DNA from: Rhizobium terrae
Lineage (GTDB): Bacteria; Pseudomonadota; Alphaproteobacteria; Rhizobiales; Rhizobiaceae
NCBI RefSeq assembly: GCF_003425685.1
Contig: NZ_QJKM01000013.1
Coordinates: 124,001-188,000, forward strand
Direction of reading: 5' to 3'
Length of the DNA stretch: 64,000 bases
Shown: positions 9,651 to 19,338 of the stretch, in pieces
How positions within the stretch are numbered: position 1 is the first letter of the stretch
How the letters are laid out: the number at the start of each line of letters is the position of its first letter
Program-made: the position numbers and the translations under genes
Notes under the pieces: model-generated
The model's database searches: none
The model's input: only the letters and a program-made list of their open reading frames with translations
Told to the model about the DNA's origin: nothing

Positions 9651-10097
9651 ATGATCAAGGCGCTTCTGATTCTCCCGAGCCTGCTGGCGGCGTTATCTAC
9701 CGAAGCGATTGCGCGTGACGAAATCTCCGGCCCGGTCGCGGCGGAAATCCTGCGCGTCGTCGACGGCGATACGCTGCTGGTCGAAGCGCAGCCCTGGCCG
9801 CAGCAGAAGATGGAAGTCTATGTCCGCATCCGCGGCATCGATGCCCCTGAGGTGAAGTCGAAATGCGAGCAGGTGCGGACGGCCGGGCTGGATGCGCAGC
9901 ACGCCCTTGAGACGCTGACGGCACGCTCCAACCGGATCCAGCTCACGCGCATCTCGGGAGACAAATATTTCGGCCGCATCGTTGCGGACGTCACCCTGTC
10001 CGACGGCCGCAGCGCGGCCGACGATCTGCTTCTCGCCGGTCTCGTGCGGACTTACGACGGAGGCCGCAAGCCCCGCGAAACTTGCAATCTCAACTGA
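9651..10097 (+). CDS. Secreted thermonuclease (SNase) family protein
   Basis: A 148-residue protein with an N-terminal signal peptide (about residues 1-22, hydrophobic core ALLILPSLLAAL) and a staphylococcal-nuclease fold. Visible family motifs are ILRVVDGDTLLVE, RIRGIDAPEVK and YFGRIVADV, which supply the calcium/phosphate-binding acidic residues and arginine. Periplasmic or secreted nuclease activity is the family expectation. It converges with the Sel1-repeat gene, with only a 1-nt gap between the stop codons. Confidence 0.88.
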   Translation: MIKALLILPSLLAALSTEAIARDEISGPVAAEILRVVDGDTLLVEAQPWPQQKMEVYVRIRGIDAPEVKSKCEQVRTAGLDAQHALETLTARSNRIQLTRISGDKYFGRIVADVTLSDGRSAADDLLLAGLVRTYDGGRKPRETCNLN

Positions 10098-10098
10098 G

Positions 10099-10740
10099 CT
10101 ACCGGCCCCGGCTTTCCAGAATCGCGTCGACGAGTTCCGAATTCGGCTCGAAATATTCGTCGAAATAGGCGCGGCCTTTGTTCTGGGCTTCCTCCATTTG
10201 CTGGCCGTTCAGCATGGATGCGAGCTGCATCGCGTTTCTCATCGCGTTGTCGTCCATGATCGACGCATGCGTCGCCGGGTAGATCCAGGCGAAACCTTCG
10301 ACAAGATCCTGTTCGACGCCCTTGCCTTCGACATAGAGAAGCCCGAGTTCGTTCGACGCCCGGAAGTCGCCGCGCTTGGCGGCAAACTCATACCATTTGG
10401 CGGCTTCCGGATAATCCCGGGCGACGCCCTCCCCCTTGCGATAGGCTTGGCCGAGGTTGAACGCCGCCAGCACGCTGCCGCTTTGGGCGCCTTTCCTATA
10501 GGCGGCGACGGCCTGGGCCATGTCGCGCGGCACGGCCTTGCCTTCCGCATAGGCGACGCCGAGATTGTAATAAGCCTGTTCGTCACCCTTGTCGGCGGCC
10601 GCCTGAAGCTCCTTCATCGCTGTCCGGTAATCGCCGCGCTGATAGGCCGCTATACCCTTCGCCGTATCCGAGAGTGCCTGCCCGCCGCCGACCAGCGAGA
10701 TGAGTGCCGAAAGAATGCCCATGCGCAATACCCCCTTCAT
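10099..10740 (-). CDS. Sel1-repeat (TPR-like) exported protein
   Basis: A 213-residue protein with a signal-like N-terminus (MGILSALISLVGGGQALS) followed by four to five Sel1-like repeats. The repeat pattern (A..Y..G....A.K.....A..G...A...LG..Y..G.GV) is seen at about 30-170, for example AYYNLGVAYAEGKAVPRDM and AFNLGQAYRKGEGVARDY. Such solenoids mediate protein-protein contacts, often in the periplasm. The partner is unknown. Confidence 0.85.
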   Translation of the reverse strand: MKGVLRMGILSALISLVGGGQALSDTAKGIAAYQRGDYRTAMKELQAAADKGDEQAYYNLGVAYAEGKAVPRDMAQAVAAYRKGAQSGSVLAAFNLGQAYRKGEGVARDYPEAAKWYEFAAKRGDFRASNELGLLYVEGKGVEQDLVEGFAWIYPATHASIMDDNAMRNAMQLASMLNGQQMEEAQNKGRAYFDEYFEPNSELVDAILESRGR

Positions 10741-10832
10741 GCCGAGTCCTTCCGATTGTGCCGTCAGGGGTTATAGGGCGCCGGAGATACCGGCCCAGAT
10801 TGCCGCTTAAAGAAAATGCTGACGAAAAGAAA

Positions 10833-10856
10833 AGGGCGGGTCAACCGGCCCCGCCC
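10833..10856 (-). terminator. Rho-independent terminator of acs
   Basis: On the minus strand GGGCGGG (from 10856) pairs with CCCGCCC (to 10834) over 7 bp and is followed by TTTTCTTTT, just downstream of the acs stop codon. Confidence 0.8.
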
Positions 10857-10876
10857 CGATGATATCGAGCCGATAC

Positions 10877-12829
10877 TTAACCGGCCTTGTTCTGCCGGTT
10901 GGCGATCAGGTCGTCCACCACGCCCGGATCGGCGAGCGTCGAGATATCCCCGAGCGAACCGAAATCGTCCTCGGCAATCTTGCGCAGGATGCGGCGCATG
11001 ATCTTGCCCGACCGGGTCTTGGGCAGGCCGGGGGCGAACTGGATCTTGTCCGGTGCGGCGATCGGGCCGATTTCCTGGCGGACATGTTTCACCAGTTCCT
11101 GGCGCAGCGCATCGGTGCCCTCATGGCCGGCCATCAGGGTGACGTAGCAATAGATGCCCTGGCCCTTGATATTGTGCGGATAACCGACGACCGCGGCTTC
11201 GGACACGAGATTGTGCGAGACCAGCGCCGATTCCACTTCCGCCGTGCCGAGCCGGTGGCCGGAAACGTTCAATACGTCGTCGACGCGGCCGGTGATCCAG
11301 TAATAGCCGTCCTCGTCGCGCCGGCAGCCGTCGCCCGTGAAATATTTGCCCTTGTAGGTGGAGAAATAGGTCTGGATGAACCGCTCGTGGTCGCCATAGA
11401 CCGTGCGCATCATGCCGGGCCACGCGTCGCTGATGCACAGATTGCCGTCGGCCGCCCCTTCCAGCACCTTGCCTTCGTTGTCGACCAGCTCCGGCTTGAC
11501 GCCGAAGAACGGCTTGGTCGCCGAACCCGGCTTCAGGTCGGTCGCGCCCGGCAGCGGGGTGATCATGTGGCCGCCGGTCTCCGTCTGCCACCAGGTATCG
11601 ACGACCGGGCAGCGCTTGTCGCCGACCACATCGTAATACCATTCCCAGGCTTCCGGATTGATCGGCTCGCCGACCGTGCCGAGCAGGCGCAGGCTCGAAC
11701 GCGAAGAACGCTTCACGAATTCGTCGCCGGCACCCATCAGCGAACGGATCGCCGTCGGCGCGGTGTAGAAGATGTTGACCTTGTGCTTGTCGATGATTTC
11801 CCAGAAACGGCCCTGATCCGGGAAATTCGGCACACCTTCGAACATCAGCGAGGTAGCGCAGTTGGCGAGCGGCCCGTAGACGATATAGGAGTGACCGGTG
11901 ACCCAGCCCACATCGGCGGTGCACCAGTAGATGTCGCCGTCATGGTAGTCGAACGTGTATTCGTGGGTCATCGCCGCGAAGACGAGATAGCCGCCGGTCG
12001 TGTGCAGCACGCCCTTCGGTTTGCCGGTGGAGCCCGACGTGTAGAGGATGAACAGCGGATCTTCCGCCTTCATCTTCACCGGCTCGCAATGTTCCTTCAC
12101 GGTGGCGATTTCCTGGTGGTACCAGAGGTCGCGCCCGGGCGCCCAGCCGATCTTGCCGCCGGTGCGGCGCACCACCACGACCTTGTTGACGATCACGTGC
12201 TGGCGGGCGGCGATATGGATCGCCGTATCGGTATTGTCCTTGAGCGGCACGGGCTTGCCGCCGCGCACGCCCTCGTCGCAGGTAATCACGAAAGTGGACT
12301 GGCAGTCGATGATGCGGCCGGCCAGCGCTTCCGGCGAAAACCCGCCGAACACCACCGAATGCACCGCGCCGATCCGGGCGCAGGCGAGCATCGCATAGGC
12401 CGCTTCCGGGATCATCGGCATGTAGATGGTGACGCGGTCGCCCTTCTTGACGCCGTGTTTCTTCAGCACGTTCGCCAGCCGGCAGACCTGATCGTAAAGC
12501 TGGTTGTAGGTGATCTTCTTGTCGATATAGGGGTTGTCGCCTTCCCAGATCAGCGCGGTGCGCTCCCCATGCGTCTTCAGGTGGCGGTCGATGCAATTGT
12601 AGGAAACGTTGGTCAGCCCGTCCTCGAACCACTTGATCGAGACCTTGCCCTTGAAAGAGGTGTTCTTCACTTTCGTATAGGGCTTGAACCAGTCGATGCG
12701 CTTGCCGTGCTTGCCCCAGAACTTGTCCGGATCCTCGACGCTCTCCTCGTACCACTTTTCGTATTTGTCCTTGTCGATGAGCGCCTTGGTCTTGGCGGAC
12801 TTGAGGACGGGGTAGATTTTTTCGGACAT
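10877..12829 (-). CDS. acs: Acetyl-CoA synthetase
   Basis: The 650-residue enzyme makes acetyl-CoA from acetate, ATP and CoA through acetyl-AMP. Motifs seen include the ANL P-loop ILYTSGSTGKPKGV, DTWWQTETGGHM, YFTGDGCRRDEDGYYWITGRVDD and the C-terminal PKTRSGKIMRRILR, which contains the acetylation-sensitive lysine. A longer frame reaches 12916, but the ATG at 12829 has GGGAGGAG directly upstream and gives the usual MSEKIYPV N-terminus. The 235-nt gap to divergent trcR should hold both promoters. Confidence 0.96.
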   Translation of the reverse strand: MSEKIYPVLKSAKTKALIDKDKYEKWYEESVEDPDKFWGKHGKRIDWFKPYTKVKNTSFKGKVSIKWFEDGLTNVSYNCIDRHLKTHGERTALIWEGDNPYIDKKITYNQLYDQVCRLANVLKKHGVKKGDRVTIYMPMIPEAAYAMLACARIGAVHSVVFGGFSPEALAGRIIDCQSTFVITCDEGVRGGKPVPLKDNTDTAIHIAARQHVIVNKVVVVRRTGGKIGWAPGRDLWYHQEIATVKEHCEPVKMKAEDPLFILYTSGSTGKPKGVLHTTGGYLVFAAMTHEYTFDYHDGDIYWCTADVGWVTGHSYIVYGPLANCATSLMFEGVPNFPDQGRFWEIIDKHKVNIFYTAPTAIRSLMGAGDEFVKRSSRSSLRLLGTVGEPINPEAWEWYYDVVGDKRCPVVDTWWQTETGGHMITPLPGATDLKPGSATKPFFGVKPELVDNEGKVLEGAADGNLCISDAWPGMMRTVYGDHERFIQTYFSTYKGKYFTGDGCRRDEDGYYWITGRVDDVLNVSGHRLGTAEVESALVSHNLVSEAAVVGYPHNIKGQGIYCYVTLMAGHEGTDALRQELVKHVRQEIGPIAAPDKIQFAPGLPKTRSGKIMRRILRKIAEDDFGSLGDISTLADPGVVDDLIANRQNKAG

Positions 12830-13064
12830 GAGCTCCTCCCTGATTGCTACGCGCAACGACGCATCGGGCCGCCTGCGATTTATGCTCATACATACCAGTT
12901 GGAACATGGGCGGCAATTAGACAAAGGGGCAATTAGATTAATCGGCGCCATCTCAAGATTTGCAATTCCGTCGCATTTCGATTATAGGGCGGTAAATTCC
13001 CGGAAATTGTGGTTGATACCCACGGCCCGCGACACCGGCGCGGACGGACAGAGGACCTATACCC

Positions 13065-13775
13065 ATGGCTCAACAATTGCTCATGCCGAAGGCGACCGCC
13101 GTATGGCTGGTCGACAATACCGCACTTTCCTTCGATCAGATCGCCAATTTCTGCAAGCTCCACCCGCTCGAGGTGAAGGCGATTGCAGACGGCGAAGCGG
13201 CGCAGGGCATCAAGGGCCTCGACCCGATCGCCACCGGGCAGCTGTCGCGCGACGAGATCGAGCGCGCCGAAAAGGACATCAATTACAAGCTGAAGCTCTC
13301 GGAGCCTAAGGTTCGCGTGCCGGAATCGAAGCGCCGCGGCCCGCGTTATACGCCCGTCTCCAAGCGCCAGGATCGCCCCAACGCCATTCTCTGGCTGGTC
13401 CGCAACCATCCCGAACTCAAGGACGCGCAGATTTCCCGCCTGGTCGGCACCACCAAGTCCACCATCGAGCAGATCCGCGAGCGCACCCACTGGAATTCGG
13501 CCAACCTGACGCCGATGGATCCCGTCACGCTCGGCCTCTGCAGCCAGATCGACCTCGACCTCGAAGTTGAGCGCGCTTCCAAGGGCCGTCCGCTGCCGAC
13601 GGCTGCCGAACTCGGCGCCTCCCTCCAACCCGCTTCCGAAACCGAAAACCTCGGCTTCAGTTATCGCAGCGAGCGCGAGGAAGAGAAGGAGATCGACGCG
13701 GACGCTGTTTTCGCGAAGCTTTCCTCGCTCAAATCCACCCGTCGCGACGAAGACGAGGAGGACGATCGCTTCTGA
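13065..13775 (+). CDS. trcR: DUF1013 regulator, TrcR-like cell-cycle transcription factor
   Basis: A 236-residue alphaproteobacterial protein of the DUF1013 family, named as the cell-cycle transcriptional regulator TrcR. Two helix-turn-helix-like segments are visible: LSFDQIANFCKLHPLEVKAI (about 22-41) and KDAQISRLVGTTKSTIEQIRER (about 122-143). The C-terminus is acidic (DEDEEDDRF). Direct targets cannot be read from sequence. A strong terminator follows 29 nt after the stop, and prpE converges from the other side. Confidence 0.78.
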   Translation: MAQQLLMPKATAVWLVDNTALSFDQIANFCKLHPLEVKAIADGEAAQGIKGLDPIATGQLSRDEIERAEKDINYKLKLSEPKVRVPESKRRGPRYTPVSKRQDRPNAILWLVRNHPELKDAQISRLVGTTKSTIEQIRERTHWNSANLTPMDPVTLGLCSQIDLDLEVERASKGRPLPTAAELGASLQPASETENLGFSYRSEREEEKEIDADAVFAKLSSLKSTRRDEDEEDDRF

Positions 13776-13803
13776 AGGCGATTGGACCGATCGAAACCGA
13801 AAG

Positions 13804-13828
13804 GCCCCGGAGCTTCCTCCGGGGCTTT
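13804..13828 (+). terminator. Rho-independent terminator after trcR
   Basis: GCCCCGGAG (13804-13812), loop CTTC, CTCCGGGGC (13817-13825), then TTTTT. A textbook 9-bp GC hairpin with a stable tetraloop between the convergent genes trcR and prpE. Confidence 0.9.
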
Positions 13829-13847
13829 TTCGTTCGGGCGCCGTGTT

Positions 13848-15770
13848 TCAGGCCGCGCTTTCCCGGGCGTAGCCGTTCGCCTTCAGGATCGCGGTGATCT
13901 CGTCGAGAGTGGCGGGATCGTCGATGGTCGCAGGCATTTTCCACGGCATGTTGTCGGCGATCTTCTGCATCGTGCCGCGCAATATCTTTCCGGATCGGGT
14001 CTTGGGCAGCTTGTGCACCACCATGACCGTCTTGAACGCCGCAACCGGGCCGATCTCGTGGCGCACCAGTTCGGCCACTTCCCTGGCAATAGCCGAGGTT
14101 TCCCGTGAAACATGGTTCTTCAGCACCAGGAAACCGCAGGGAATCTGGCCCTTGGTCGCATCATGTACACCGATCACGGCGCATTCGGCGACATCCGCAT
14201 GCCGGGCGCAGACCTCCTCCATCGCCCCCGTCGAAAGCCGATGCCCGGCGCAATTGATGATATCATCGGTCCGGGCCATCACGAACACATAACCCTCGTC
14301 GTCCATCATCCCGGCATCGGCTGTCTTGTAATAGCCTGGGAACTCTTCGAGACATGCCTCCCTGAACCGCTGGTCGGCATTCCAGAAGCTCACGAGACAG
14401 CCGGGCGGCAGCGGCAGCTTGATGACGATGTTGCCGAGCGTGCCGCGCGGCACGGGGTGGCCGGCATCGTCCAGCACATCGAGCTGATAACCGGGCATCG
14501 GCCGGGTCGGCGACCCGTATTTGACCGGCATCAGACCGAGGCCCAACGTGTTGGCGGCGATCGGCCAACCCGTTTCCGTCTGCCACCAGTGATCGATCAC
14601 CGGAACCTTCAGCTTCTGTTCGGCCCATTTCAGCGTTTCCGGATCGGCTCGTTCCCCGGCGAGAAAAAGCGCGCGCATGCCGAGAAGGTCGTGGTTCTCG
14701 ATCAGTTCGCCGTCCGGATCGTCGCGGCGAATAGCCCGGAATGCGGTCGGCGCGGTAAACAGCACCTTTACGTCGTGATCGCTGACGACGCGCCAGAACG
14801 TGCCCGCGTCCGGCGTGCCGACCGGTTTGCCTTCGAAGATGACGCTGGTATTGCCCGCCAGCAGCGGCGCATAGACGATGTAAGAATGTCCTACGACCCA
14901 GCCGATATCCGAGGCTGTCCAGAAGACTTCACCGGGCTTCATTCCGAAGATGTTGAACATGCTCCAGTGGAGCGCCACCATGTGTCCGCCATTGTCGCGC
15001 ACGACGCCCTTGGGCTGGCCGGTCGTGCCGGACGTGTAGAGGATGTAGAGCGGATCGGTGGCTTTCACGGGTACGCATTCGATTTCGGCGCCGCGCATCC
15101 TATCGACCTCTTCGGCAAAATCGAGCTCTCCCCGGTCCGGACGCAGCTCGGCCCGCAACTGCTCGCGCTGCAGGACAAGGCAGTGCCGCGGTTTCACCTG
15201 CGCGATTTCGATCGCCCGGTCGAGCAGCGGCTTATAGGCGACGAACCGGCCGGGCTCCAGGCCGCAGCTGGCGCTGATGACAAGTTTCGCTTCCGAATCG
15301 TTGAGCCGCGTTGCAAGCTCCTGCGCCGCAAACCCACCGAACACGACGGAATGGACGGCACCGAGCCGCGCGCAGGCGAGCATGGAGAAAATGGCTTCGG
15401 GTACCATCGGCATGTAGATGACCACCCGGTCGCCCTTTTCGATGCCGAGACCGCGGAGCACGGCGGCGATCGCCTTCACCTCTCCGAGCACCTGCGCATA
15501 GCTGAAACTCTTCTGCACGCCCGTCATGGCGCTGTCGTAGATGAAGGCGCGCTGGTCGCCACGGCCGGCCGCCACATGCCGGTCCAGGCAGTTGTGGCAC
15601 GTATTCGTCTCCCCGCCCGGGAACCAGCGGCCATAGACGCCCTGATCCCCGTCGAAAACCTTTTCCGGTTGCCTGAACCAGTCGATCGCCGCGGCAGCGC
15701 CTTTCCAAAATCCTTCCGGATCCCTTTGCCAGCTTTCGTAGACGTCGAAATAGCGGCTTTGCATCTGCAC
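13848..15770 (-). CDS. prpE: Propionate-CoA ligase
   Basis: A 640-residue acyl-CoA synthetase of the ANL superfamily, paralogous to acs 1 kb away. It has ILYTSGTTGQPKGVVRDNGGH, the DHWWQTETGWPIAANTLGL segment typical of PrpE rather than Acs, GYYKTADAGMMDDEGY and the C-terminal PKTRSGKILRGTMQ. It activates propionate to propionyl-CoA for onward metabolism. A degenerate parS-like palindrome is embedded near the 3' end (14097-14112), encoding VSRET. Confidence 0.92.
   Translation of the reverse strand: MQMQSRYFDVYESWQRDPEGFWKGAAAAIDWFRQPEKVFDGDQGVYGRWFPGGETNTCHNCLDRHVAAGRGDQRAFIYDSAMTGVQKSFSYAQVLGEVKAIAAVLRGLGIEKGDRVVIYMPMVPEAIFSMLACARLGAVHSVVFGGFAAQELATRLNDSEAKLVISASCGLEPGRFVAYKPLLDRAIEIAQVKPRHCLVLQREQLRAELRPDRGELDFAEEVDRMRGAEIECVPVKATDPLYILYTSGTTGQPKGVVRDNGGHMVALHWSMFNIFGMKPGEVFWTASDIGWVVGHSYIVYAPLLAGNTSVIFEGKPVGTPDAGTFWRVVSDHDVKVLFTAPTAFRAIRRDDPDGELIENHDLLGMRALFLAGERADPETLKWAEQKLKVPVIDHWWQTETGWPIAANTLGLGLMPVKYGSPTRPMPGYQLDVLDDAGHPVPRGTLGNIVIKLPLPPGCLVSFWNADQRFREACLEEFPGYYKTADAGMMDDEGYVFVMARTDDIINCAGHRLSTGAMEEVCARHADVAECAVIGVHDATKGQIPCGFLVLKNHVSRETSAIAREVAELVRHEIGPVAAFKTVMVVHKLPKTRSGKILRGTMQKIADNMPWKMPATIDDPATLDEITAILKANGYARESAA
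14097..14112. other. Degenerate parS-like site inside prpE
   Basis: GGTTTCCCGTGAAACA differs at two positions from TGTTTCACGTGAAACA, and the core is CCCGTG instead of CACGTG. It encodes VSRET on the prpE strand, the same peptide encoded by the better parS in rsmG. The core change makes ParB binding uncertain. Confidence 0.4.
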
Positions 15771-15870
15771 CTCCCGTTACATTGCACTGCCTGGATCGAA
15801 ATAATCTAGGATGCGGGAGGGACGCGGCAAACCCCGACGAAAGGGCTAGGAACTTGGCAAAAGACTATTT

Positions 15871-16530
15871 TTACCGCGAACCGAAAATCGCCGAACCGAC
15901 GCGGACGCTGGTCGCCCCGAATTCGACGGCCGTCTCGAAATCGCCGGACATGCCCATGGAGAGCTTGGCCACGCCGCATTCGCGGGCAAGTTTGGCGAGC
16001 AGCGCGAAATGCGGCCCGGGATTTTCTTCGGCCGGCGGAATGCACATCAGCCCCTCGATCGAAAGCTGCAGTTCCTTGCGGCAGAACTCCACGAACGCCG
16101 TCGTCTCTTTCGGCTCGATGCCGGCCTTCTGCGGCTCCAGCCCCGTATTCACCTGCACGTAAAGTTTTGGCGCCCTGCCCTGCCTCCTCATCTCATCGGC
16201 CAGCGCCCGGGCGATCTTTTCCCGGTCCACCGTCTCGATCACGTCGAACAGCGCGACCGCATCGGCCGCCTTGTTGGATTGCAGCGGCCCGATCAGGTGC
16301 AGTTCGATACCCGGTGTCTCGGCCTTGAGTTCCGGCCACTTGCCTTGGCTTTCCTGCACCCGGTTTTCGCCGAAGACGCGCTGCCCGGCGGCGATCACCG
16401 GGCGGATATCGTCCGCATCGAAGGTCTTGGAAACCGCGACGAGCGTCACCGACCCTACCGGCCGTTTCGACAAGCGCTCCGCCTTTTCGATCCGTGCCTT
16501 CACATCCTGCAGCCGTTCTTCGACGCTCAT
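15871..16530 (-). CDS. YggS/PROSC family pyridoxal-phosphate homeostasis protein
   Basis: A 219-residue single-domain PLP-binding protein related to YggS/PLPBP, which buffers pyridoxal phosphate and affects amino-acid balance. The PLP lysine is in VTLVAVSKTFDADDI (about residue 36). Further family motifs are VFGENRVQE, LHLIGPLQSNK, and the phosphate-binding end LSMGMSGDFETAVEFGATSVRVGSAIFG. The ATG at 16530 with GGAAGG upstream is preferred to a TTG at 16557. It is divergent from leuS. Confidence 0.93.
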   Translation of the reverse strand: MSVEERLQDVKARIEKAERLSKRPVGSVTLVAVSKTFDADDIRPVIAAGQRVFGENRVQESQGKWPELKAETPGIELHLIGPLQSNKAADAVALFDVIETVDREKIARALADEMRRQGRAPKLYVQVNTGLEPQKAGIEPKETTAFVEFCRKELQLSIEGLMCIPPAEENPGPHFALLAKLARECGVAKLSMGMSGDFETAVEFGATSVRVGSAIFGSR

Positions 16531-16707
16531 GACCCATGCCTTCCGCTTTTCTTGCAAGCTCAGCGCTTAGCCCTCATATAAGGCGCTGCCAAGGGCGTTT
16601 CGCCTGAAACTTGACCTTCTCCGCCGCCTCCAAACTTGACGCTTGCGGGGTTTCATGGTGAAGGTCACGCCCGACTCTTGATCTTGTTTTCCCGGAATAT
16701 CATTGAA

Positions 16708-19338
16708 ATGGCGACTGAACGTTATAATCCGCGCGACGCCGAGCCCCGTTGGCAGAAGACGTGGAACGAGGCCAAGGTTTTCGAGACCGACCATAGCGAT
16801 CCGCGCGAGAAATATTACGTCCTCGAGATGTTTCCCTACCCCTCCGGCCGCATCCATATGGGCCATGTGCGCAATTACGCCATGGGCGACGTGGTCGCCC
16901 GCTACAAGCGCGCCCGCGGTTTCAACGTTCTCCACCCGATGGGCTGGGACGCCTTCGGCATGCCGGCCGAAAACGCCGCCCGTGACAACAAGGTCCATCC
17001 GAAGACCTGGACCTATCAGAACATCGAATCCATGAAGGCCCAGCTGAAGGCCATGGGCCTGTCGCTGGATTGGTCCCGCGAATTCGCCACCTGCGACGTG
17101 GAATATTACCAGCAGCAGCAGCACCTCTTCCTCGACATGATGGAAAAGGGCCTGGTTTACCGCAAGCAGTCCAAGGTCAACTGGGACCCGGTCGACCAGA
17201 CGGTTCTCGCCAACGAACAGGTCATCGACGGTCGCGGCTGGCGCTCAGGTGCCTTGGTGGAGCAGCGCGACCTGGTGCAGTGGTTCTTCAAGATCACCGA
17301 TTTCAGCCAGGATCTGCTGGACTCGCTCGACACGCTCGACCAGTGGCCGGAAAAGGTCCGGCTGATGCAGAAGAACTGGATCGGCCGTTCCGAAGGCCTG
17401 ACAGTGCGCTGGGAAATCGTGGCTTCGACGGCGCCCGCCGGCGAAAGCGAGGTCGTGGTCTACACGACCCGTCCCGACACGCTGTTCGGTGCCTCCTTCC
17501 TGGCGATCGCCGCCGATCATCCGCTGGCGAAGGCCGCGGCCACTCAGAATCCGGCTATCGAAGCCTTTGCCGAGGAATGCCGCCATCACGGTACCTCGCT
17601 CGCGGCACTCGAAACAGCCGAGAAGAAGGGTGTCGACACGGGTATCCGCGTCAGGCATCCGCTCGATCCCTCCTGGGAGCTGCCGGTCTATGTCGCGAAT
17701 TTCGTGTTGATGGATTACGGCACCGGCGCCATCTTCGGCTGCCCGTCCGGCGACCAGCGCGACCTGGATTTCGCCCGCAAATACGGCCTGCCGGTCGTTC
17801 CGGTTGTCATGCCGAAGGACGGCGATGCCGCGACCTTTACGGTCGGCGATACGGCTTACGTCGATGACGGCGTGATGATCAATTCGCGTTTCCTCGACGG
17901 CAAGACGACCGAGGAAGCCTTCGAGATCGTCGCAAACCGCCTATCGGAAACGCTGGTCGGCAACATGCCGCAGGGCGAGCGCAAGGTGAATTTCCGCCTG
18001 CGCGACTGGGGCATTTCCCGCCAGCGCTACTGGGGCTGCCCGATCCCAGTCATCCATTGCGATGATTGCGGTGTGGTGCCGGTGCCGAAAGCGGACCTGC
18101 CGGTCAAGCTGCCGGACGATGTGACCTTCGACCTGCCGGGCAACCCGCTCGACCGCCATCCCACCTGGCGCCATGTCGCCTGCCCGCAATGCGGCAAGCA
18201 GGCACGCCGCGAGACGGACACGATGGATACGTTCGTCGATTCGAGCTGGTATTTCACCCGCTTTACCGCGCCCTGGGAAAAGGATCCGACCGATCCGGCT
18301 GTCGCCAACCGCTGGCTGCCGGTCGACCAGTATATCGGCGGCATCGAGCACGCGATCCTGCACCTGCTGTATTCGCGCTTCTTCACCCGCGCCATGCGCG
18401 AGACCGGCCATGTGGACGTCAAGGAGCCTTTCAAGGGCCTCTTCACTCAGGGTATGGTGGTCCATGAAACCTACCGGCTCGGCTCCGGCCCGAACGGCGA
18501 ATGGGTCGCGCCGGCCGACGTCAAGATCGAGGAAGTGGACGGCAAGCGCCGCGCCACCATGCTGAAGAACGGCGAGGAAGTGGTGATCGGCTCGATCGAG
18601 AAGATGTCGAAGTCGAAGAAGAACGTCGTCGATCCGGACGATATCATCGCCTCCTACGGCGCCGATACCGCCCGCTTCTTCGTGCTGTCCGACTCGCCGC
18701 CGGACCGGGACGTGATCTGGTCGGAAGCCGGCGTCGAAGGTGCCCATCGCTTCACGCAGCGTCTGTGGCGCCTGATTTCGGAAGCATCCGCAAACCTGAA
18801 AGTCGTAGATCCGACTCCGGCTAAGGAAGGCGAGGCGCTGCCGATCTCACAGCTCGCCCACAAGACGCTGAAGGCGGTCCAGGGAGATCTCGACAAGCTC
18901 TCCTTCAACAAGGCTGTGGCACGCATCTATGAACTGGTGAACGCGCTGGCGGCACCGTTGGCGGACGTGGCCGCCGGCAAGGGGAATACCGCCTACCGCG
19001 CTGCCGTTCGCAACGCTGCGGAAATCCTCATCCAGATCGTCGCCCCCATGACGCCGCATCTGGCCGAGGAATGCTGGGCTGCGCTCGGCAATGCGCAATT
19101 GCTCTCACTTACAGCCTGGCCGCAATATGACGAAGCGCTCGTCGTCGAGAACGAGATCATCCTGCCCGTCCAGATCAACGGCAAGAAGCGTGGCGAATTG
19201 ACAATCGCCCGCGACGCGGATCAAAGTACCGTCGAAGCTGCGGTCCTGGCGCTGGATGCGGTCAAGGCGGCTCTGGAAGGCCGAGCGCCGAAGAAAGTCA
19301 TTGTCGTCCCACAGAGGATCGTGAACATTGTCGTCTGA
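16708..19338 (+). CDS. leuS: Leucyl-tRNA synthetase
   Basis: A class I aminoacyl-tRNA synthetase of 876 residues. It carries HIGH-type PSGRIHMGHVRNY (about 48-60), a large editing domain with YTTRPDTLFGASFLAIA, a zinc-finger-like region with CDDC and CPQC pairs (18060-18200), the KMSKSKKN motif (about 632) and the C-terminal anticodon and DUF-like extension. The upstream frame is open to 16636, but the ATG at 16708 gives the standard MATERYNPRDAEP start. lptE overlaps its 3' end. Confidence 0.97.
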   Translation: MATERYNPRDAEPRWQKTWNEAKVFETDHSDPREKYYVLEMFPYPSGRIHMGHVRNYAMGDVVARYKRARGFNVLHPMGWDAFGMPAENAARDNKVHPKTWTYQNIESMKAQLKAMGLSLDWSREFATCDVEYYQQQQHLFLDMMEKGLVYRKQSKVNWDPVDQTVLANEQVIDGRGWRSGALVEQRDLVQWFFKITDFSQDLLDSLDTLDQWPEKVRLMQKNWIGRSEGLTVRWEIVASTAPAGESEVVVYTTRPDTLFGASFLAIAADHPLAKAAATQNPAIEAFAEECRHHGTSLAALETAEKKGVDTGIRVRHPLDPSWELPVYVANFVLMDYGTGAIFGCPSGDQRDLDFARKYGLPVVPVVMPKDGDAATFTVGDTAYVDDGVMINSRFLDGKTTEEAFEIVANRLSETLVGNMPQGERKVNFRLRDWGISRQRYWGCPIPVIHCDDCGVVPVPKADLPVKLPDDVTFDLPGNPLDRHPTWRHVACPQCGKQARRETDTMDTFVDSSWYFTRFTAPWEKDPTDPAVANRWLPVDQYIGGIEHAILHLLYSRFFTRAMRETGHVDVKEPFKGLFTQGMVVHETYRLGSGPNGEWVAPADVKIEEVDGKRRATMLKNGEEVVIGSIEKMSKSKKNVVDPDDIIASYGADTARFFVLSDSPPDRDVIWSEAGVEGAHRFTQRLWRLISEASANLKVVDPTPAKEGEALPISQLAHKTLKAVQGDLDKLSFNKAVARIYELVNALAAPLADVAAGKGNTAYRAAVRNAAEILIQIVAPMTPHLAEECWAALGNAQLLSLTAWPQYDEALVVENEIILPVQINGKKRGELTIARDADQSTVEAAVLALDAVKAALEGRAPKKVIVVPQRIVNIVV

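Noticed and set aside
10859..13309. 816-codon plus-strand open frame across acs
   Set aside because: It is the antisense of acs, which has full-length family motifs on the minus strand; the plus-strand translation is low-complexity His/Arg/Asp-rich with no domain.
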